Part shown: in pieces, positions 41,549-52,800 of the stretch
Numbering within the stretch: the first letter of the stretch is position 1
How the letters are laid out: each line of letters opens with the position of its first letter
Source: Desulfovibrionaceae bacterium
GTDB lineage: Bacteria > Desulfobacterota > Desulfovibrionia > Desulfovibrionales > Desulfovibrionaceae
Length of the DNA stretch: 64,000 nucleotides
Reading direction: 5' to 3'
Assembly (NCBI GenBank): GCA_009783025.1
Contig: WRHY01000001.1
Coordinates: forward strand, 124,001-188,000
Program-made: the position numbers and the translations under genes
The notes under the pieces: generated by a model
Told to the model about the DNA's origin: nothing
What the model saw: the letters and a program-made list of their open reading frames with translations, nothing else
Databases searched by the model: none

Positions 41549-43681
41549 TTATTGCTTCAGGCCGAGCAGGGTTTGCAGCATTTCATCCGCGGTGGTAATC
41601 AGCTTTGCGGCCGCCTTATACGACGCCTGGAACTTGATCAGGCTGCTCATTTCCTCGTCCAGGCTGACGCCGGAGACTTCCTCGCAGCGGACATAGAGGT
41701 CGAGCGCCATGGCTGTTTCATTGGCAGCCGTGAACTTGACGCTCGCGGTGTCCGAACCGACCTTGGTCACCAGGGTGGAATAATAGGCGGAGATGGGTTG
41801 GCTGGTTTTTTTGTTCCAGATGGTGCCTATGTCCACGGCCTTATTGGCCAGATCCGCGATTTGCTTGGCGATTTGATTGTCGCCCATGTTCAGTTCACCG
41901 GGCACGTTGACCTGACCCGCGTTGATCAGGTTCAGGTTGGTGGACAGATCCGGGCGCACGCCAAAGCTGGCCGGGTCGTCTCCGGTGAAAAAGGTGTTGA
42001 TGCCGAGCGCCGCGGCCAGGCCGCTGGTGTCGTCGGTAATGGCAAAGCTGTATCTGTCCGGGTCGCTGGACGAAATGTGCAGGTGGCCGTCCACAATTCT
42101 GGCCGTGAAGGGTTGGTGCACGATGCCGTCCCCGTCCGTGAACGTCGCTGCGTTGATGGCCGCGGCCACATCCTGCAGGCTGTGTACGGAAGGGTCGAAG
42201 TTGTTGGGCGAAAAGACCTCCAGACCCGGATACGGAATATACGGGGAGCCGTCCGACCTGAAAATGGCAAAGGTCATGTTGCCGGTCTGCAAACGGTCCG
42301 ACCAGGAGAACAGGGACTCGGGGCTGCCCAGGGGCGCGGTGTCGCGGCCGACGGAATAGGTGCCCAGCGCGTTGTTCATGGGGGTGAGGCCCGCGCCCTG
42401 GGTATGGATGCGGTTCACTTCCCAGGCCAGGCTTTGCGTCAGGGCCTTCAGACGGTCGCGGTATTCGCCGATGCGATAATCGCGGAACTCGATCAGTCCG
42501 CCCAGGGAGCCGCCCACAATGCGGTCACGGTTGTCCGTGCCGTCGAGGAAAACCTGGGTGGAAACATTGATCGGCCCGGCAGTGGGGCTGACCCAGTACA
42601 CATCCTTTTTGGGAGAAATAACGAAGCGGTCGCCGGCCAGGATATCGCCGGCGTCGAACCAGATGTCCAGTTCGCCCACGCGTTGGCTGCCGCCTTCTGT
42701 TTTGGCGTCAAAGATTCTGACCTGTCCGTTATCATCGGTCAGCCAGGTTCTGCCGCCGTCAATGGACACCTTGAAGGTAGCGCCGCCGTCGATGCTGCCG
42801 CCGTCAACGATTTGTACGGTGTATTCATGGCTGTCCCTTCCGGCGAACTGTATGGTCTTCGTACTGCCGTCCGGGTTTTGCGCCTTATAGGGAGAGTTGG
42901 CTTGCAGGTTGTTTTCCGCCCTGGGATCGCCGAACTTGAGTGAGAACGGCACATCGTTCTGGACTAGGGTGTAGCCGTTCTTCATGCGGATCTGGTACGC
43001 GCCCGGACCACGGTCGTCCACGTCCACGTCAATGATCGAGGCAAGCTCGCGCACTTTGGCGTCGCGCTTGTCCATAAGCTCATTGGGGTTGTTGCGCCCG
43101 GCAGTGTAGTTGGCCGAGATTTCCCTGTTCAGGAAGGCGATTTCCTGCATCAGTTGATTGGCGGTAGCCACATCCTGCGCAATCATGGTGTTCATCTGCT
43201 CTTCAAGCCTGCGCAGGGTATCATCCGCGTTGTTGACGGCAGTGGCCAGTATCCCGGCCTGAGCGAGCAGAGCTTCCCGCGTGGGCAGATCATTGGGCTT
43301 CTGGGCCAGCTTGTTCCAGGCCATGAACAGCCCGGTTATCGAAGAAGACAGGCCGTCCAGGTTGGACTCGTTGAACACGTTGTCCACATAGCGCATCTGC
43401 TTGTACTGCGCCTCATAGCGCTGGGAAGTGCTGAGCTTGTCCAGATAGTTGGACTCCAGGAAGGCGTCAAAATAGCGGATGACCTCCGTGGCAATAACGC
43501 CCTGGCCGACTTGTCCCGGCCTGCCGTTAATGGGCTGGCGCTCTTCCTGACGGACGACCTGACGCGAGTACCCCGGCGTATTAACGTTGGAGATGTTGTT
43601 GCCCGTGGTCTGAATATTGGCTTGCGACGCGAAAAGCGCGCCCACGCCCATGCTCAGTACGGAATTGACGCCCCAGGCCAT
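41549..43681 (-). CDS. flgK: Flagellar hook-associated protein 1
   Basis: 710 aa. The N-terminus ALFASQANIQTTGNNISNVNTPGYSRQ is the rod/hook-family signature, followed by the FlgK helix (YFDAFLESNYLDKLSTSQRYEAQY…). The C-terminus ends in the expected EEMSSLIKFQASYKAAAKLITTADEMLQTLLGL helix. It forms the first junction ring between hook and filament. The stop-to-start distance to flgN is 2 bp, consistent with FlgN being its export chaperone. Confidence 0.97.
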   Translation of the reverse strand: MAWGVNSVLSMGVGALFASQANIQTTGNNISNVNTPGYSRQVVRQEERQPINGRPGQVGQGVIATEVIRYFDAFLESNYLDKLSTSQRYEAQYKQMRYVDNVFNESNLDGLSSSITGLFMAWNKLAQKPNDLPTREALLAQAGILATAVNNADDTLRRLEEQMNTMIAQDVATANQLMQEIAFLNREISANYTAGRNNPNELMDKRDAKVRELASIIDVDVDDRGPGAYQIRMKNGYTLVQNDVPFSLKFGDPRAENNLQANSPYKAQNPDGSTKTIQFAGRDSHEYTVQIVDGGSIDGGATFKVSIDGGRTWLTDDNGQVRIFDAKTEGGSQRVGELDIWFDAGDILAGDRFVISPKKDVYWVSPTAGPINVSTQVFLDGTDNRDRIVGGSLGGLIEFRDYRIGEYRDRLKALTQSLAWEVNRIHTQGAGLTPMNNALGTYSVGRDTAPLGSPESLFSWSDRLQTGNMTFAIFRSDGSPYIPYPGLEVFSPNNFDPSVHSLQDVAAAINAATFTDGDGIVHQPFTARIVDGHLHISSSDPDRYSFAITDDTSGLAAALGINTFFTGDDPASFGVRPDLSTNLNLINAGQVNVPGELNMGDNQIAKQIADLANKAVDIGTIWNKKTSQPISAYYSTLVTKVGSDTASVKFTAANETAMALDLYVRCEEVSGVSLDEEMSSLIKFQASYKAAAKLITTADEMLQTLLGLKQ

Positions 43682-43683
43682 GA

Positions 43684-44151
43684 CTAGAACCTCCCGGAAT
43701 ACAGGGTCGCGCCGGGACGGTTGTCACTGAGCCGTCCGCCGCGTCCGTAGCATTGCGTTTGCTTGGGTGTGAGCTGGTTGTGCAAAAAAGTCAGCAGGGA
43801 CTGGCTCTGATCCAGCAGGGCCAGGGAAAGTTCGGTATTGTGCGTGGCCTGGCGCGAGGAACGCTGTTCCAGCGCGTCGATCAGGTGATACAGCCGCTTG
43901 ATTTCCTGCGCTTGTTCTTCGTCCGTGAGCAGGTCCGCATACTCGAGGAGCCGGGTGCCCTGCATGGTGCTCTTGAGCGCGACCCGTTCCGTGGCGATCT
44001 GGCGCAAAAGCTCGTGGATGGAAAACTCCAGAGTGGCGACGGCATCGGTGTCGCGGGCGCAGAGCAGTTCAAACTCCTCTTCCAGCAGAGAGAGCAGGAG
44101 CTCAAGCCCTTTGAACTGACGGGTGAGGTTTTCGTGAATAAGAGCGTACAT
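43684..44151 (-). CDS. flgN: Flagellar export chaperone FlgN
   Basis: 155 aa, almost entirely helical, with heptad-rich Leu/Glu segments (LLLSLLEEEFELLCARD near residues 18-34, HELLRQIATERVALK near 46-60). Sequence and position before flgK and flgL fit FlgN, the cytoplasmic chaperone of both junction proteins. The C-terminal ~30 residues are less conserved and contain a Gly/Arg-rich tail. Assigned mainly by context plus general pattern. Confidence 0.85.
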   Translation of the reverse strand: MYALIHENLTRQFKGLELLLSLLEEEFELLCARDTDAVATLEFSIHELLRQIATERVALKSTMQGTRLLEYADLLTDEEQAQEIKRLYHLIDALEQRSSRQATHNTELSLALLDQSQSLLTFLHNQLTPKQTQCYGRGGRLSDNRPGATLYSGRF

Positions 44152-44177
44152 ACTATTTTCCTGTCTGTTTCTTAAAT

Positions 44178-45482
44178 TCAGGTCCGGTTGATGGCGCTTT
44201 CAGGGTTAAGAGCCATTTCTCCCTTTTTCAGTTCAAAATGCAGGGAGGCAGAATTTTCCCCGTTCACTGTAGGGGAGGGCTGCGCCATTATTTTTGCAAA
44301 TTCCGCGCCATGTCGGATTTGTTCTCCGATTTGCAGGGAATTCGGTTCCAAGTTGCTGTAATAGCTTCTGTATCCATCCTGGTGTTCCAGTACCACGGTG
44401 TACCCGCGTCCTTCGCGCGGCCCGGCATAAACGACCGTTCCGGGCAGAACGGCCCGCACGGGCGCATCAGGGGCGGCGCTTATCCACACGCCGGAATTCC
44501 AGCGCCGCTTGCCGCTGGCCGGGTCGTCTTCCCAGCCGAAGCGGCTGGTCACCGCGCCCTGTTCACCGGACAACGGCCAAAGGGTCTCGCTCGGGACCAT
44601 GCCCTTGGGCTGGGCGGGCTGCTTGTCCCGCACTTCAGCCTGTTCCGTCCGGGCCGCGTTTTTGTCCCGTCCGAACAGAGGCGCGGACTTGGGTTTGGCC
44701 GAAACTGGTCCCGGTCCTTGCCAACTGACCGTGGAAGGATCAATACCGGCCGCGTTCCGCACTGAAGAGGGGTTGGCCGTGTCCACGGGCATGGCCGGGG
44801 CGGGCTCAAGCCCGGTGGCCGCATCTCGGGCCGCGGCCCAATCACGGACAGCCGCGCCAGGGGCATCCTTGGGCGTCATGCCGAGTTCCGCCTTGAGTTC
44901 GTCCAGCGCGCTTGTAATCGTGCTTGCGCTTGCCAGGAGCGCGGGGTCCGCATCAAGCGGTTCCTGCTCCAGGGGGGTGTAAAGGTCCTCGATCGTCAGT
45001 TTTTTGTCAGCATCGGCCTGGAGCAGCGCGGGCTTGGCCATCGCGCTTTGCGCGCCCGGACTGGAGGGCAAAAGACCGTCAGCCGGAGGTATGGGCATAA
45101 ATTGCCTGTAAGCGCCCGGCCTGGTAGTCCTGCCCGTGTTTTCAAGCTGCTGCGAAAGCTGTTCGTACAGCATGTCGGCCAGACCTATGCCCCCTGCCGA
45201 GGTCATTTTTTTGCAGAGCTCAACATCGAACATGGACTGGTAGGTTTCTTCGTCCTTGCTGTGCAGATAGCCCTCTTTGGGCACGGTCTTGCGCATCTGT
45301 TCCCACATTTTCTGCAGAAAGATGGCTTCAAAGCCTTCGCAGGATTCGCGCAGTTTCTGTTCCTTGGTGGTTGTATCCCCGAGGCGTTTGCGCAGGGCAT
45401 CCATGTCCAGCTTGCGCTGCACCAGGTCGCTGCGCGCGGCCTCCTGGAGAGCCAGGGACGGATCAACGGGGAAGCTGTCCAT
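44178..45482 (-). CDS. flgJ: FlgJ rod-binding protein fused to a degenerate LytM (M23) domain
   Basis: 434 aa. Residues ~45-125 (EGFEAIFLQKMWEQMRKTVP … MTSAGGIGLADMLYEQL) are the FlgJ rod-cap domain. After a Pro/Ala-rich linker, residues ~300-430 have the M23/LytM fold (TSRFGWEDDPASG…; GTVVYAGPREGRGYTVVLEHQDG). The zinc and catalytic positions are lost: the usual HxGxD reads N329-S-G-V-W333, the YxHL motif reads YYSNL, and HLHFE reads S413-L-H415-F-E. It therefore probably cannot cut peptidoglycan and may instead activate a lytic enzyme, as EnvC or NlpD do. Enteric FlgJ carries a glucosaminidase domain here. Its ATG directly follows the flgI stop. Confidence 0.85.
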   Translation of the reverse strand: MDSFPVDPSLALQEAARSDLVQRKLDMDALRKRLGDTTTKEQKLRESCEGFEAIFLQKMWEQMRKTVPKEGYLHSKDEETYQSMFDVELCKKMTSAGGIGLADMLYEQLSQQLENTGRTTRPGAYRQFMPIPPADGLLPSSPGAQSAMAKPALLQADADKKLTIEDLYTPLEQEPLDADPALLASASTITSALDELKAELGMTPKDAPGAAVRDWAAARDAATGLEPAPAMPVDTANPSSVRNAAGIDPSTVSWQGPGPVSAKPKSAPLFGRDKNAARTEQAEVRDKQPAQPKGMVPSETLWPLSGEQGAVTSRFGWEDDPASGKRRWNSGVWISAAPDAPVRAVLPGTVVYAGPREGRGYTVVLEHQDGYRSYYSNLEPNSLQIGEQIRHGAEFAKIMAQPSPTVNGENSASLHFELKKGEMALNPESAINRT

Positions 45483-46628
45483 TTATATGACCTCCAGGTG
45501 GGCGTGCAGCGCTCCCGCGGTCTTCATGCTGCGCAGGATGGAAATAAGATCGCGCGGAGTAGCGCCCACGGAGTTGAGCGCATCCACCAGTTCCTGCAAG
45601 GTGGCGCCTTCAAGAATATTCAGCTTGCGTTGCTCCTCGCGTGTGGCGATATCCGTGCTCGGCGTGACCACAGTGCTTCCGCCGCTGAACGGGCCGGGCT
45701 GGGACACATCCTGGTTTTCGCTCACCGTGACCTGCAAGTTGCCGTGGGCGACAGCCACGCGGGAAATACGCACTTCGCGGCCCAGGATAATGGTGCCGGT
45801 CTTTTCATCCACGACCACCTTGGCGGCGCTGTCCGGCGTGACTTCTATGTTTTCCAGCGAGGCCATCAGAGGCACGATGTTGCCCTTGAAATCCGGCGGA
45901 ATGTCCAGAGTTACGGTCCCCACGTCCACGGAACGGGCAAAGGTGCCGCCAAGGGCTCTGTTGATGCGCTCCACCACCTGGTTGGTGGTGGTGAAGTCCG
46001 GCGCGTTCATGCTCAGGGTCAGAGAATCCTGGGTGTTGAATTCAAAAGGCACGGAGCGTTCCACAATACCTCCGCCGGGAATCTGGGCCACGGTGGTGAT
46101 GTTCTTGGTAGCCTGGGCCTGGCCGCCGGTTACGGAATACCCGCCGACAGCAAGCGCGCCCTGGGCCAGAGAATACACTTTTCCGTCAATGCCCTTGAGC
46201 GGAGTCTGGATGAGCACGCCGCCCATCAGGCTGGTGCAGTCGCCCAAAGAAGAGACGGTTACATCCAGGCGGGAGCCGGGTTTGGCGGACACGGGCATGC
46301 GCGCCGTAACCATGACCGCGGCCACGTTTTTGGGCTTCATCTGCCGCATGTCCACCTGCACGCCCATTTTTTCCAGCATGTTGACCATGGAGCGCATGGT
46401 AAAGGCGGAATCCTTCTTGTCGCCGGTGCCAGCAAGGCCGACCACCAGGCCGTAGCCGATAAGCTGGTTGTCGCGCACGCCGCTGAACGTGGCAATATCC
46501 TTGATGCGCACGGCCTTGGCTGTGGACGGCGCCAGAACCAGGAGCGCGAATAAGGAAATCAGAAGAGAAAAAACCGCAAGACGGATGGCGCAGAGGCGCG
46601 GGGCCGCTTTCCGGGATAGGCTGCTCAT
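45483..46628 (-). CDS. flgI: Flagellar P-ring protein
   Basis: 381 aa with a signal peptide (cleavage near …[10 protein letters not shown], residue ~38) and an AAGGAG site 6 bases before the ATG. The mature start [31 protein letters not shown] and the later [19 protein letters not shown] and [15 protein letters not shown] are characteristic of FlgI. It forms the periplasmic P-ring bushing around the rod. It is the first gene of this operon. FlgF/G/A/H genes, often just upstream in relatives, are absent and replaced by an adhesin gene. Confidence 0.97.
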   Translation of the reverse strand: MSSLSRKAAPRLCAIRLAVFSLLISLFALLVLAPSTAKAVRIKDIATFSGVRDNQLIGYGLVVGLAGTGDKKDSAFTMRSMVNMLEKMGVQVDMRQMKPKNVAAVMVTARMPVSAKPGSRLDVTVSSLGDCTSLMGGVLIQTPLKGIDGKVYSLAQGALAVGGYSVTGGQAQATKNITTVAQIPGGGIVERSVPFEFNTQDSLTLSMNAPDFTTTNQVVERINRALGGTFARSVDVGTVTLDIPPDFKGNIVPLMASLENIEVTPDSAAKVVVDEKTGTIILGREVRISRVAVAHGNLQVTVSENQDVSQPGPFSGGSTVVTPSTDIATREEQRKLNILEGATLQELVDALNSVGATPRDLISILRSMKTAGALHAHLEVI

Positions 46629-46691
46629 GAGTAACTCCTTGGCGTAAGCTTAAGCTGAAGGGCGAAACGTGTTTTGACACCCACCGCCACA

Positions 46692-46715
46692 GGACGGCTC
46701 GTCAAAAAACCGTCC
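46692..46715 (-). promoter_or_regulatory. Hairpin in the flgI leader
   Basis: GGACGG and CCGTCC form a 6-bp stem around a 12-base loop within the ~100-nt leader between the sigma-54 promoter and flgI. The minus-strand loop starts with six Ts. It could affect translation or attenuation; there is no direct evidence for either. Confidence 0.3.
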
Positions 46716-46739
46716 GAAATATACGCCTTGCGGCATGTG

Positions 46740-46757
46740 AAGCAAAAAGCGGACCAA
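46740..46757 (-). promoter_or_regulatory. Sigma-54 promoter of the flgI operon
   Basis: The minus strand reads TTGGTCCGCTTTTTGCTT, with GG (-24) and GC (-12) separated by exactly 10 bases and flanking bases matching the RpoN consensus TTGGCACG-N4-TTGCTT. The predicted start is near 46730, about 100 nt before flgI. Sigma-54 control of hook-stage flagellar genes is common in polar-flagellate proteobacteria. Confidence 0.7.
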
Positions 46758-46806
46758 AAGAAGCGCTGATGAAATAATAATATAATACAGTATATTGCTG
46801 TAATAA

Positions 46807-46833
46807 AAGAACCCCCGCATAGCGGGGGTTCTT
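46807..46833 (-). terminator. Intrinsic terminator of adhesin gene 1
   Basis: A 12-bp perfect stem AAGAACCCCCGC/GCGGGGGTTCTT has a 3-base loop, followed on the minus strand by TTATTAC. It lies 44 bp after the adhesin stop codon. The same hairpin recurs at the same distance after the second adhesin gene. Confidence 0.9.
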
Positions 46834-46877
46834 GGTAGAGGTGTGCGCTTTCCCGCCGGGGCGGGAGCGGTCAGAGT

Positions 46878-49800
46878 TTAGTCAGTACTGCTGCAGATGA
46901 GTATCTGTTGCAGAATAGCGGCAGCCTCATCGGAGCCCATGTCCTGGATACTATCATGGAACGTGTTGCTGGACTGTACAGTGATGGTCTGCAAGGTTGC
47001 GTCATCAGCACTGGTAAGCGTAATCTGTAGTTCATTGCTGCTGGTGAACTCGGCCGTAAAGCCACCCTGTTCCGTGCTGTAGCTGAACTTGCCGCCAACA
47101 TCGGTCAGGCCTTGCAGCAGAGCGCCAAGACTGCCGTCATTATGCTCACCCAACAGATCCTGGAAGTTGATCTGGATCTTGTCGTTAAACATGCCGTCAA
47201 GGGCTTCCAGACCACCGCTGTCATTCCTCTGGTAGTTGAAGTCGAAGTCCAGAATGGTGTCTGAACCGCCGAGCTTGTCGCTTTCCCAGGCGAAGATGTC
47301 ATTGCCCCCGCCGCCCGAGAGAGTATCGTCTCCCTGGCCCGCGTAGATGATGTCATTGCCCTCGCCGCCATGAATGGTGCTGCCCTGGTCACCGGCATGG
47401 ATCACGTCGCCATGAGCGCTGCCGGTAATCTCGTTTTCGCCGCTGCCGTAGATCTCCAGCCCGTGCTGGGAGGCGGAACCGTCAAAGGTCTCGCCGGACT
47501 CCAGATGGAAGCTGGCGGGATCCTGCACGGTGTAGGTGAACTCGGACTCTCCCTGTACGGTGATGTGGCTGCCAAGGCCGTCGCCGCTGACTTCCATATC
47601 GGAGATGATCACGCTGCGCTCGCCCTGGAAGCCAGGGGCGTCAAGAGTCGGCAGGGTAATCTCGGCCGTGGACTCACCTGCGGGCAAGGTAGCGGTCACC
47701 AGCCAGCCTCCGCCGGGATTGGGCTCGTGCTGTATACCGGCCAGGTTGGCGGCATCCCAGTCGAAGATGGCCGTAGAGGTGAGCACGAAGGTCACGGTCA
47801 TATCCTGGTCGGCGGTCATGGGCGTGCCGCTGCCGCTCATCATAGCCATATTGAAGGAGATGGCGCCGCTGCCTTCGGTGATGGCCGTGCCCGTGCCCTG
47901 GGTGAAGACCAGATTGGCCTTGTCGTGTCCGGCGAGACTGACGTCCATATCCTTAGTGTCGGCAGCGCCGTGTTCGTCCGTTACCGTAACCGCGAAGCTC
48001 TCCTTGGGAGCGTCCTGGGACAGTTGATTCGCGTTATGCGCCACGTATTCGTAGGCGCCGGTTGCACTGTTGTAGTACAGGTTGCCATGCTCGCCCGTTA
48101 CCTTGTGGTCAAAGCCGCTACGGCTGTCGTCAGCCGCTGCGCCCGCCACGCTGTAGGTCAGCACCGCGCCCTGGTCCACGTCGGTTCCATGGAACTGGCC
48201 GCTCACGACTGCGCCTTCGCTCACATCAACGCCCGCGATGACATCCAGTACCGGCGCTTCGTTGGTGCCGGTCACATCGATATGCAGGCCCGTGCTGTCG
48301 GAACCGCCCTGGCCGTCGGAAACCCGGACAACAAAGTCCTCGCTGCCGATCTGGCCTTCGGCCAGTTCCCGGCCGGCCTCGTACTGGTATTCGCCGGTCT
48401 GGCTGTTGTAATACAGGGTACCGTGTTCGCCATGCGCCACCTTGTCAAAGCCCGCATGGGCCGGGTCGGTGTTGTTCACCGCGCCGTCCACGCTGTAGGT
48501 CAGCACGTCGTTCACGTTCACATCCGTGGCGTGGAACTGGCCGGTAACATACGCGCCGCCTTCTTCAGTCTCGCCGCTGACGATAGGATCAAGCACCGGG
48601 TCCTTATTGGTGCCGGTGAGGTTGACATTCAAGTCCTTGCTGTCGGTAGCGCCGTGTTCGTCCGTTACCGTGACCTCGAAGCTCTCGCTGACCTTCTCGC
48701 CCTTGGACAGGTGCTCGGAATTGTCGGCCACGTATTCGTATGCGCCGGTCTGGCTGTTGTAGTAGAGGGTGCCGTATTCGCCCGTCACCTTGTGGTCAAA
48801 GCCTTCCCGGCCGTCGTCTTCCACTCCTTCGGCCACGCTGTAGGTCAAAACCGCGCCGTGGTCCACGTCAGTTCCGTGGAACTGGCCGCCCACGCTTGCG
48901 CCGTCTTCCACCTGGGCAAGCTTGATGTTGTCCAGCACCGGGGCATCGTTGGTGCCTTCAATATCCACGCTCAGCGTGGACTGGCTGGAAGCGCCGTACT
49001 GATCCTTAACGATGATGGTGAAGTTATCGTAATCGTGCTCGCCTTCAGCCAATTCCTGCACCTTGTCGTTATGCAGGGTATAGGTATAGGTGCCGTCCGG
49101 GTGCAGGGTCAGGGTACCGTACTTGCCTTCCCAGGTGTTAGGCCCGGTCTGGACAACGCCGCTGCCAGCCTTGACGGCAAAGGAGTTGAGGTCGCCTTCG
49201 TCGGCATCCGGGTCGTAGGTGTGGTCGGCGAGGTTGCCCTTGGCAACGTAATCGCCGCTGTCTTCCTTCATGCCGATAACCACGGTATCCATGATGGGCG
49301 CGCTGTTGGTGCCGGTGATGTTGACCGTGACCTCGGCCGAGGCGGTGCCGCCGCTGTTGCCGTTGTCGTCAAAGGACTCGACCACGACCGTGCCCTTGAT
49401 GCTGATCTGTTCACCGCCCTTGAGGTGCTCCAGGTTCTTGTCGGCAACGAACTTGTAGGCTCCGCTATCCGGATCGATGACGAACTTGCCCACTACCATC
49501 TCTTTACCGTTGATTGTCGCATAAGCGTCAACTTCGGTTACGATGTTGCCGTCGGCGTCCTTGCCGAAGCTGAAGACAAAGTGGGTGTCGCTCGCGTCCA
49601 CATCCGTGGCCACGCCCTTGCCGCCGATGCTGAACTGGTCTTCGCCGATTTGGCCTCCCACCACCATGTCGAGGGAAACGCCGCCGCCAAAGAGCTTGCC
49701 CGAAGGATCATTCAGGGAAAGCATGGGATCGTCGTTGGTGCCTTCAATCTTCACCACAATAGGCACGCTGGTCTTGCCGCCGTAGCCGTCGTCAGCGATG

Positions 49801-52800
49801 ATGAAGAACTTTTCTTCCAGGAATTGGCCTTCCTTGAGGCCCTGCACGTCCTTCATGTCATTGTTCAGGCGGTACTCGTAGGTGCCGTCCGGCTTCATGA
49901 ACAAGGTGCCGTACTGGCCGATGGCGTAAGGCTGGTTGGAAGCGCCGTTCTCCGCGGTGCTCACGCCGAAGCTGAGAGTGTCGCCGTCCTCATCGAAGAA
50001 GTCCGACTGGTTGATCTTGCCGCTGGCCAGGACAAACTGGCCGTCTTCGGAGGTGTACACGTCTTCCTTGACATAGAGGGCGCTCAGGCCGGGGCCGATA
50101 TACTCGGGCGGCGTGTTCAGACCGGTGACGTTGATTTTGATCTGGGCGTTGTCGGTTCCTATGGAAGCGTCCAGATCCGTTTCACCCCGGCCTACCGCGT
50201 CCTTTACCACCACATCGAAGCGTTCCATGTGCGAACCGTGCGGAATGTTCACACCAGGGTAGGTCGTATAGGTGTATGCGCCGGTTTCAGCGTTAATGAC
50301 GAGCTCTCCCCAGGCGCCCTTGATGGTGAAGGTACCGTCGCCGTTATCCGTAACGTTGTCGGCGGTCGGGTTTTTCGGGCCGTAGGTCAAAACCTCGTCA
50401 CGGTCCAGGTCGGTGGCATCGAGCTTGCCGTTTACGGAATCACCGCCGTTCTGGTCCTTGCCTTCCGTGAGGGAATGGCTGGGGAACTTGTCGGCGAATT
50501 CCGGCGTGTCTTCCGTGCCGCCCACCTGGTGGGGAGGCATGTCGGTCTTGCCGCCGTTCCAGCTTACCACCGTGGGCTGCTTCAGGTTCACCATCTCCCC
50601 TTCGTTGAGTTCCTGCACAAAGTCACTGCCGTTGTTCAGGATCAGCTTGTATTCGCCGGTGATGGGGTTGATGACAAAGGATCCATAGACGCGGCCGTCC
50701 TCGCCCATCGCGGGCACGGACTGCACACGGTTGCCGCTCGCGTCAAGGAAGCAGTACCCGGTGTCGCCGCTCACCTTGCCTTCGCCCACCACGGACTGAT
50801 CGCCGTGGCCGCTGTAGTCGCGGTTGTCTTCCCAGACCGTGAAGCCGTCGCCGGCGTCAAGGGTGGGCGCTTCGCCAGGGCCGCCGGGACCGCGTGTCCA
50901 CTGGTCAATCTCGCCGATCTTCACGTTGACGTCCTGAGGCTCGGAATAGGCCCCGGACTTGTCGCGGGCATAGATGGTGAAGCTGTCCGACATGGGCTGG
51001 AAGGTTTTGCCGGTGGCCGGATCAAAGTTATCGTTATCAAACACGTTGAAGGTGTAAGTGTATACCCCGGTCTTGGGGTCAATACTTACGGAACCGTGCT
51101 CAAGCTGCAAGCTCTGCACCGGCTGACCGGTCTTCGGATCGATAAAACAGAAGGTGATTTCCGACGAACCCGCGTTCTGGGTTGCGCCGCCGAGGTTGCC
51201 GCCGCTTGCGTCAGGCCGGTAGACCACGTTGTCCGGGTCCGAAGCCAGGGCCTGGCCACTGATGATGTAGCTGTCCGCCGCGTGGGGGTTATCCGGGTTC
51301 TGGTTCAGGTTCAGGTCCGGGGCCTGGTCAATGCTCGGCCTGTCGTTGGTGCCGTCGATCTTGATGTTGATGTTGGCGTTTGAGGAATAGCCGCGGTCAT
51401 CCTCTACATGGACCGGGATCTTGATGTTAAGCTCCTCGCCCGGCCGCAGCTTGTTGACCGTATCACTGTCATTGTTGAGGGTGAACGTCCACTTTCCATC
51501 GGGCTGCAACTCCACGACGCCGATATAGTCAGCGCCCGGAGCAGGCGGGGTATCCGTCACCTTGCCGTCGGGCATGACCCACATAACGCCGTCGTGGTCC
51601 GCATCGCCTGGCATGGAATAGGTGAACTGGTCCGCGCCGTCGGCGAACTTGTCCACAGAGCCTGCCTTCAATTGGCCGTTGATGGAGTCGTTGCCCTTGT
51701 CTTCGTCATAGGCCGGGTTGGGAACCAGTTTTCCGTCCACCAGAATCACCGGCCGGCCGGAAAGCCAGCCGTCTTCCCTCATACTCACGCTGGGGCTGCC
51801 CAAGGTCGGGGCGTCGTCCGTGCCTTCCACTTTCCAGGTTACGTCCGTTTCGCTCCAGGCGCCTTCCTTGTCGGTTACACGGATGACCGTGTGCACGTCC
51901 AGGAATTCACCCTCGGCCATTGCCAACAGCAGGGACTTGCCCAGCGAGTTCAGGTTGATGGTATAGGAGCCGTCGGGCTTGATTTCCGCAGTGCCCACTT
52001 CTCTGCCGTGTTCGTCATAGAGGGCCACGAAATTCTTGCCGCCCTCGCCGGTGACCTTCAGGTTGTAAGCGCCTTCGGCCAGTTCGGAAGCCGTGTTGCC
52101 GTGGTCGCCCGTATCCGGGTCGGAAACCATGACCCGGCCGGAGAAGGTGCCGTCCCTGGCATCCTGCTTGTCCACGAAGATTTCGTTACTCTCGACTATG
52201 GGCCGGTCATTGGTGCCCACAATGGTGATCTTGATGTTGGCGTCAACACCCTGGCCATTCTGGTTTTCCACCCGGAGCGGGAAGCCGTCCCCCATGGTGT
52301 CTTGCCGGTTGAGGCCGTTCACGGCCGGGTCGTTATTGTTCAAGGTGTATTCGTAGTGGTACGAACCATTGCCGTTGTCCGTGATGACCACGGTGCCGTG
52401 CCCGGTTTCAAAGACCAGCGGGCCGTCCTTGCACTCTTCGTTCAGGTTGTGCCAGTTGCCGTCCTTGTCTTGCACCTTGTAGATGATCTCGTCGTGGATG
52501 TCGGGGTCGGTGGCGTGAATGGTGCCGCTGACCGTGGGCTTGCCCGCATAATCTTTATTGCCGCCGGGTTCGACGCCGGCTTCGATCACTGTCTGGCTGG
52601 GGTTCAGGAGATCCATGTTAATGGTGGGTAGATCGTCGGCGCCGTCGATTCTGACGTTCAAATCCGACTTGTCATACGCGCCGTGCGGGTCCTGCACCAC
52701 AACAGTCAGGTGGATGTCGGCGAATTCGCCTTCGCCCAGGCCCTGCACGCATTTGGCGTTATTGTTCATCTCGAACTTGTACTGGCCCGAAACAGGGTCA

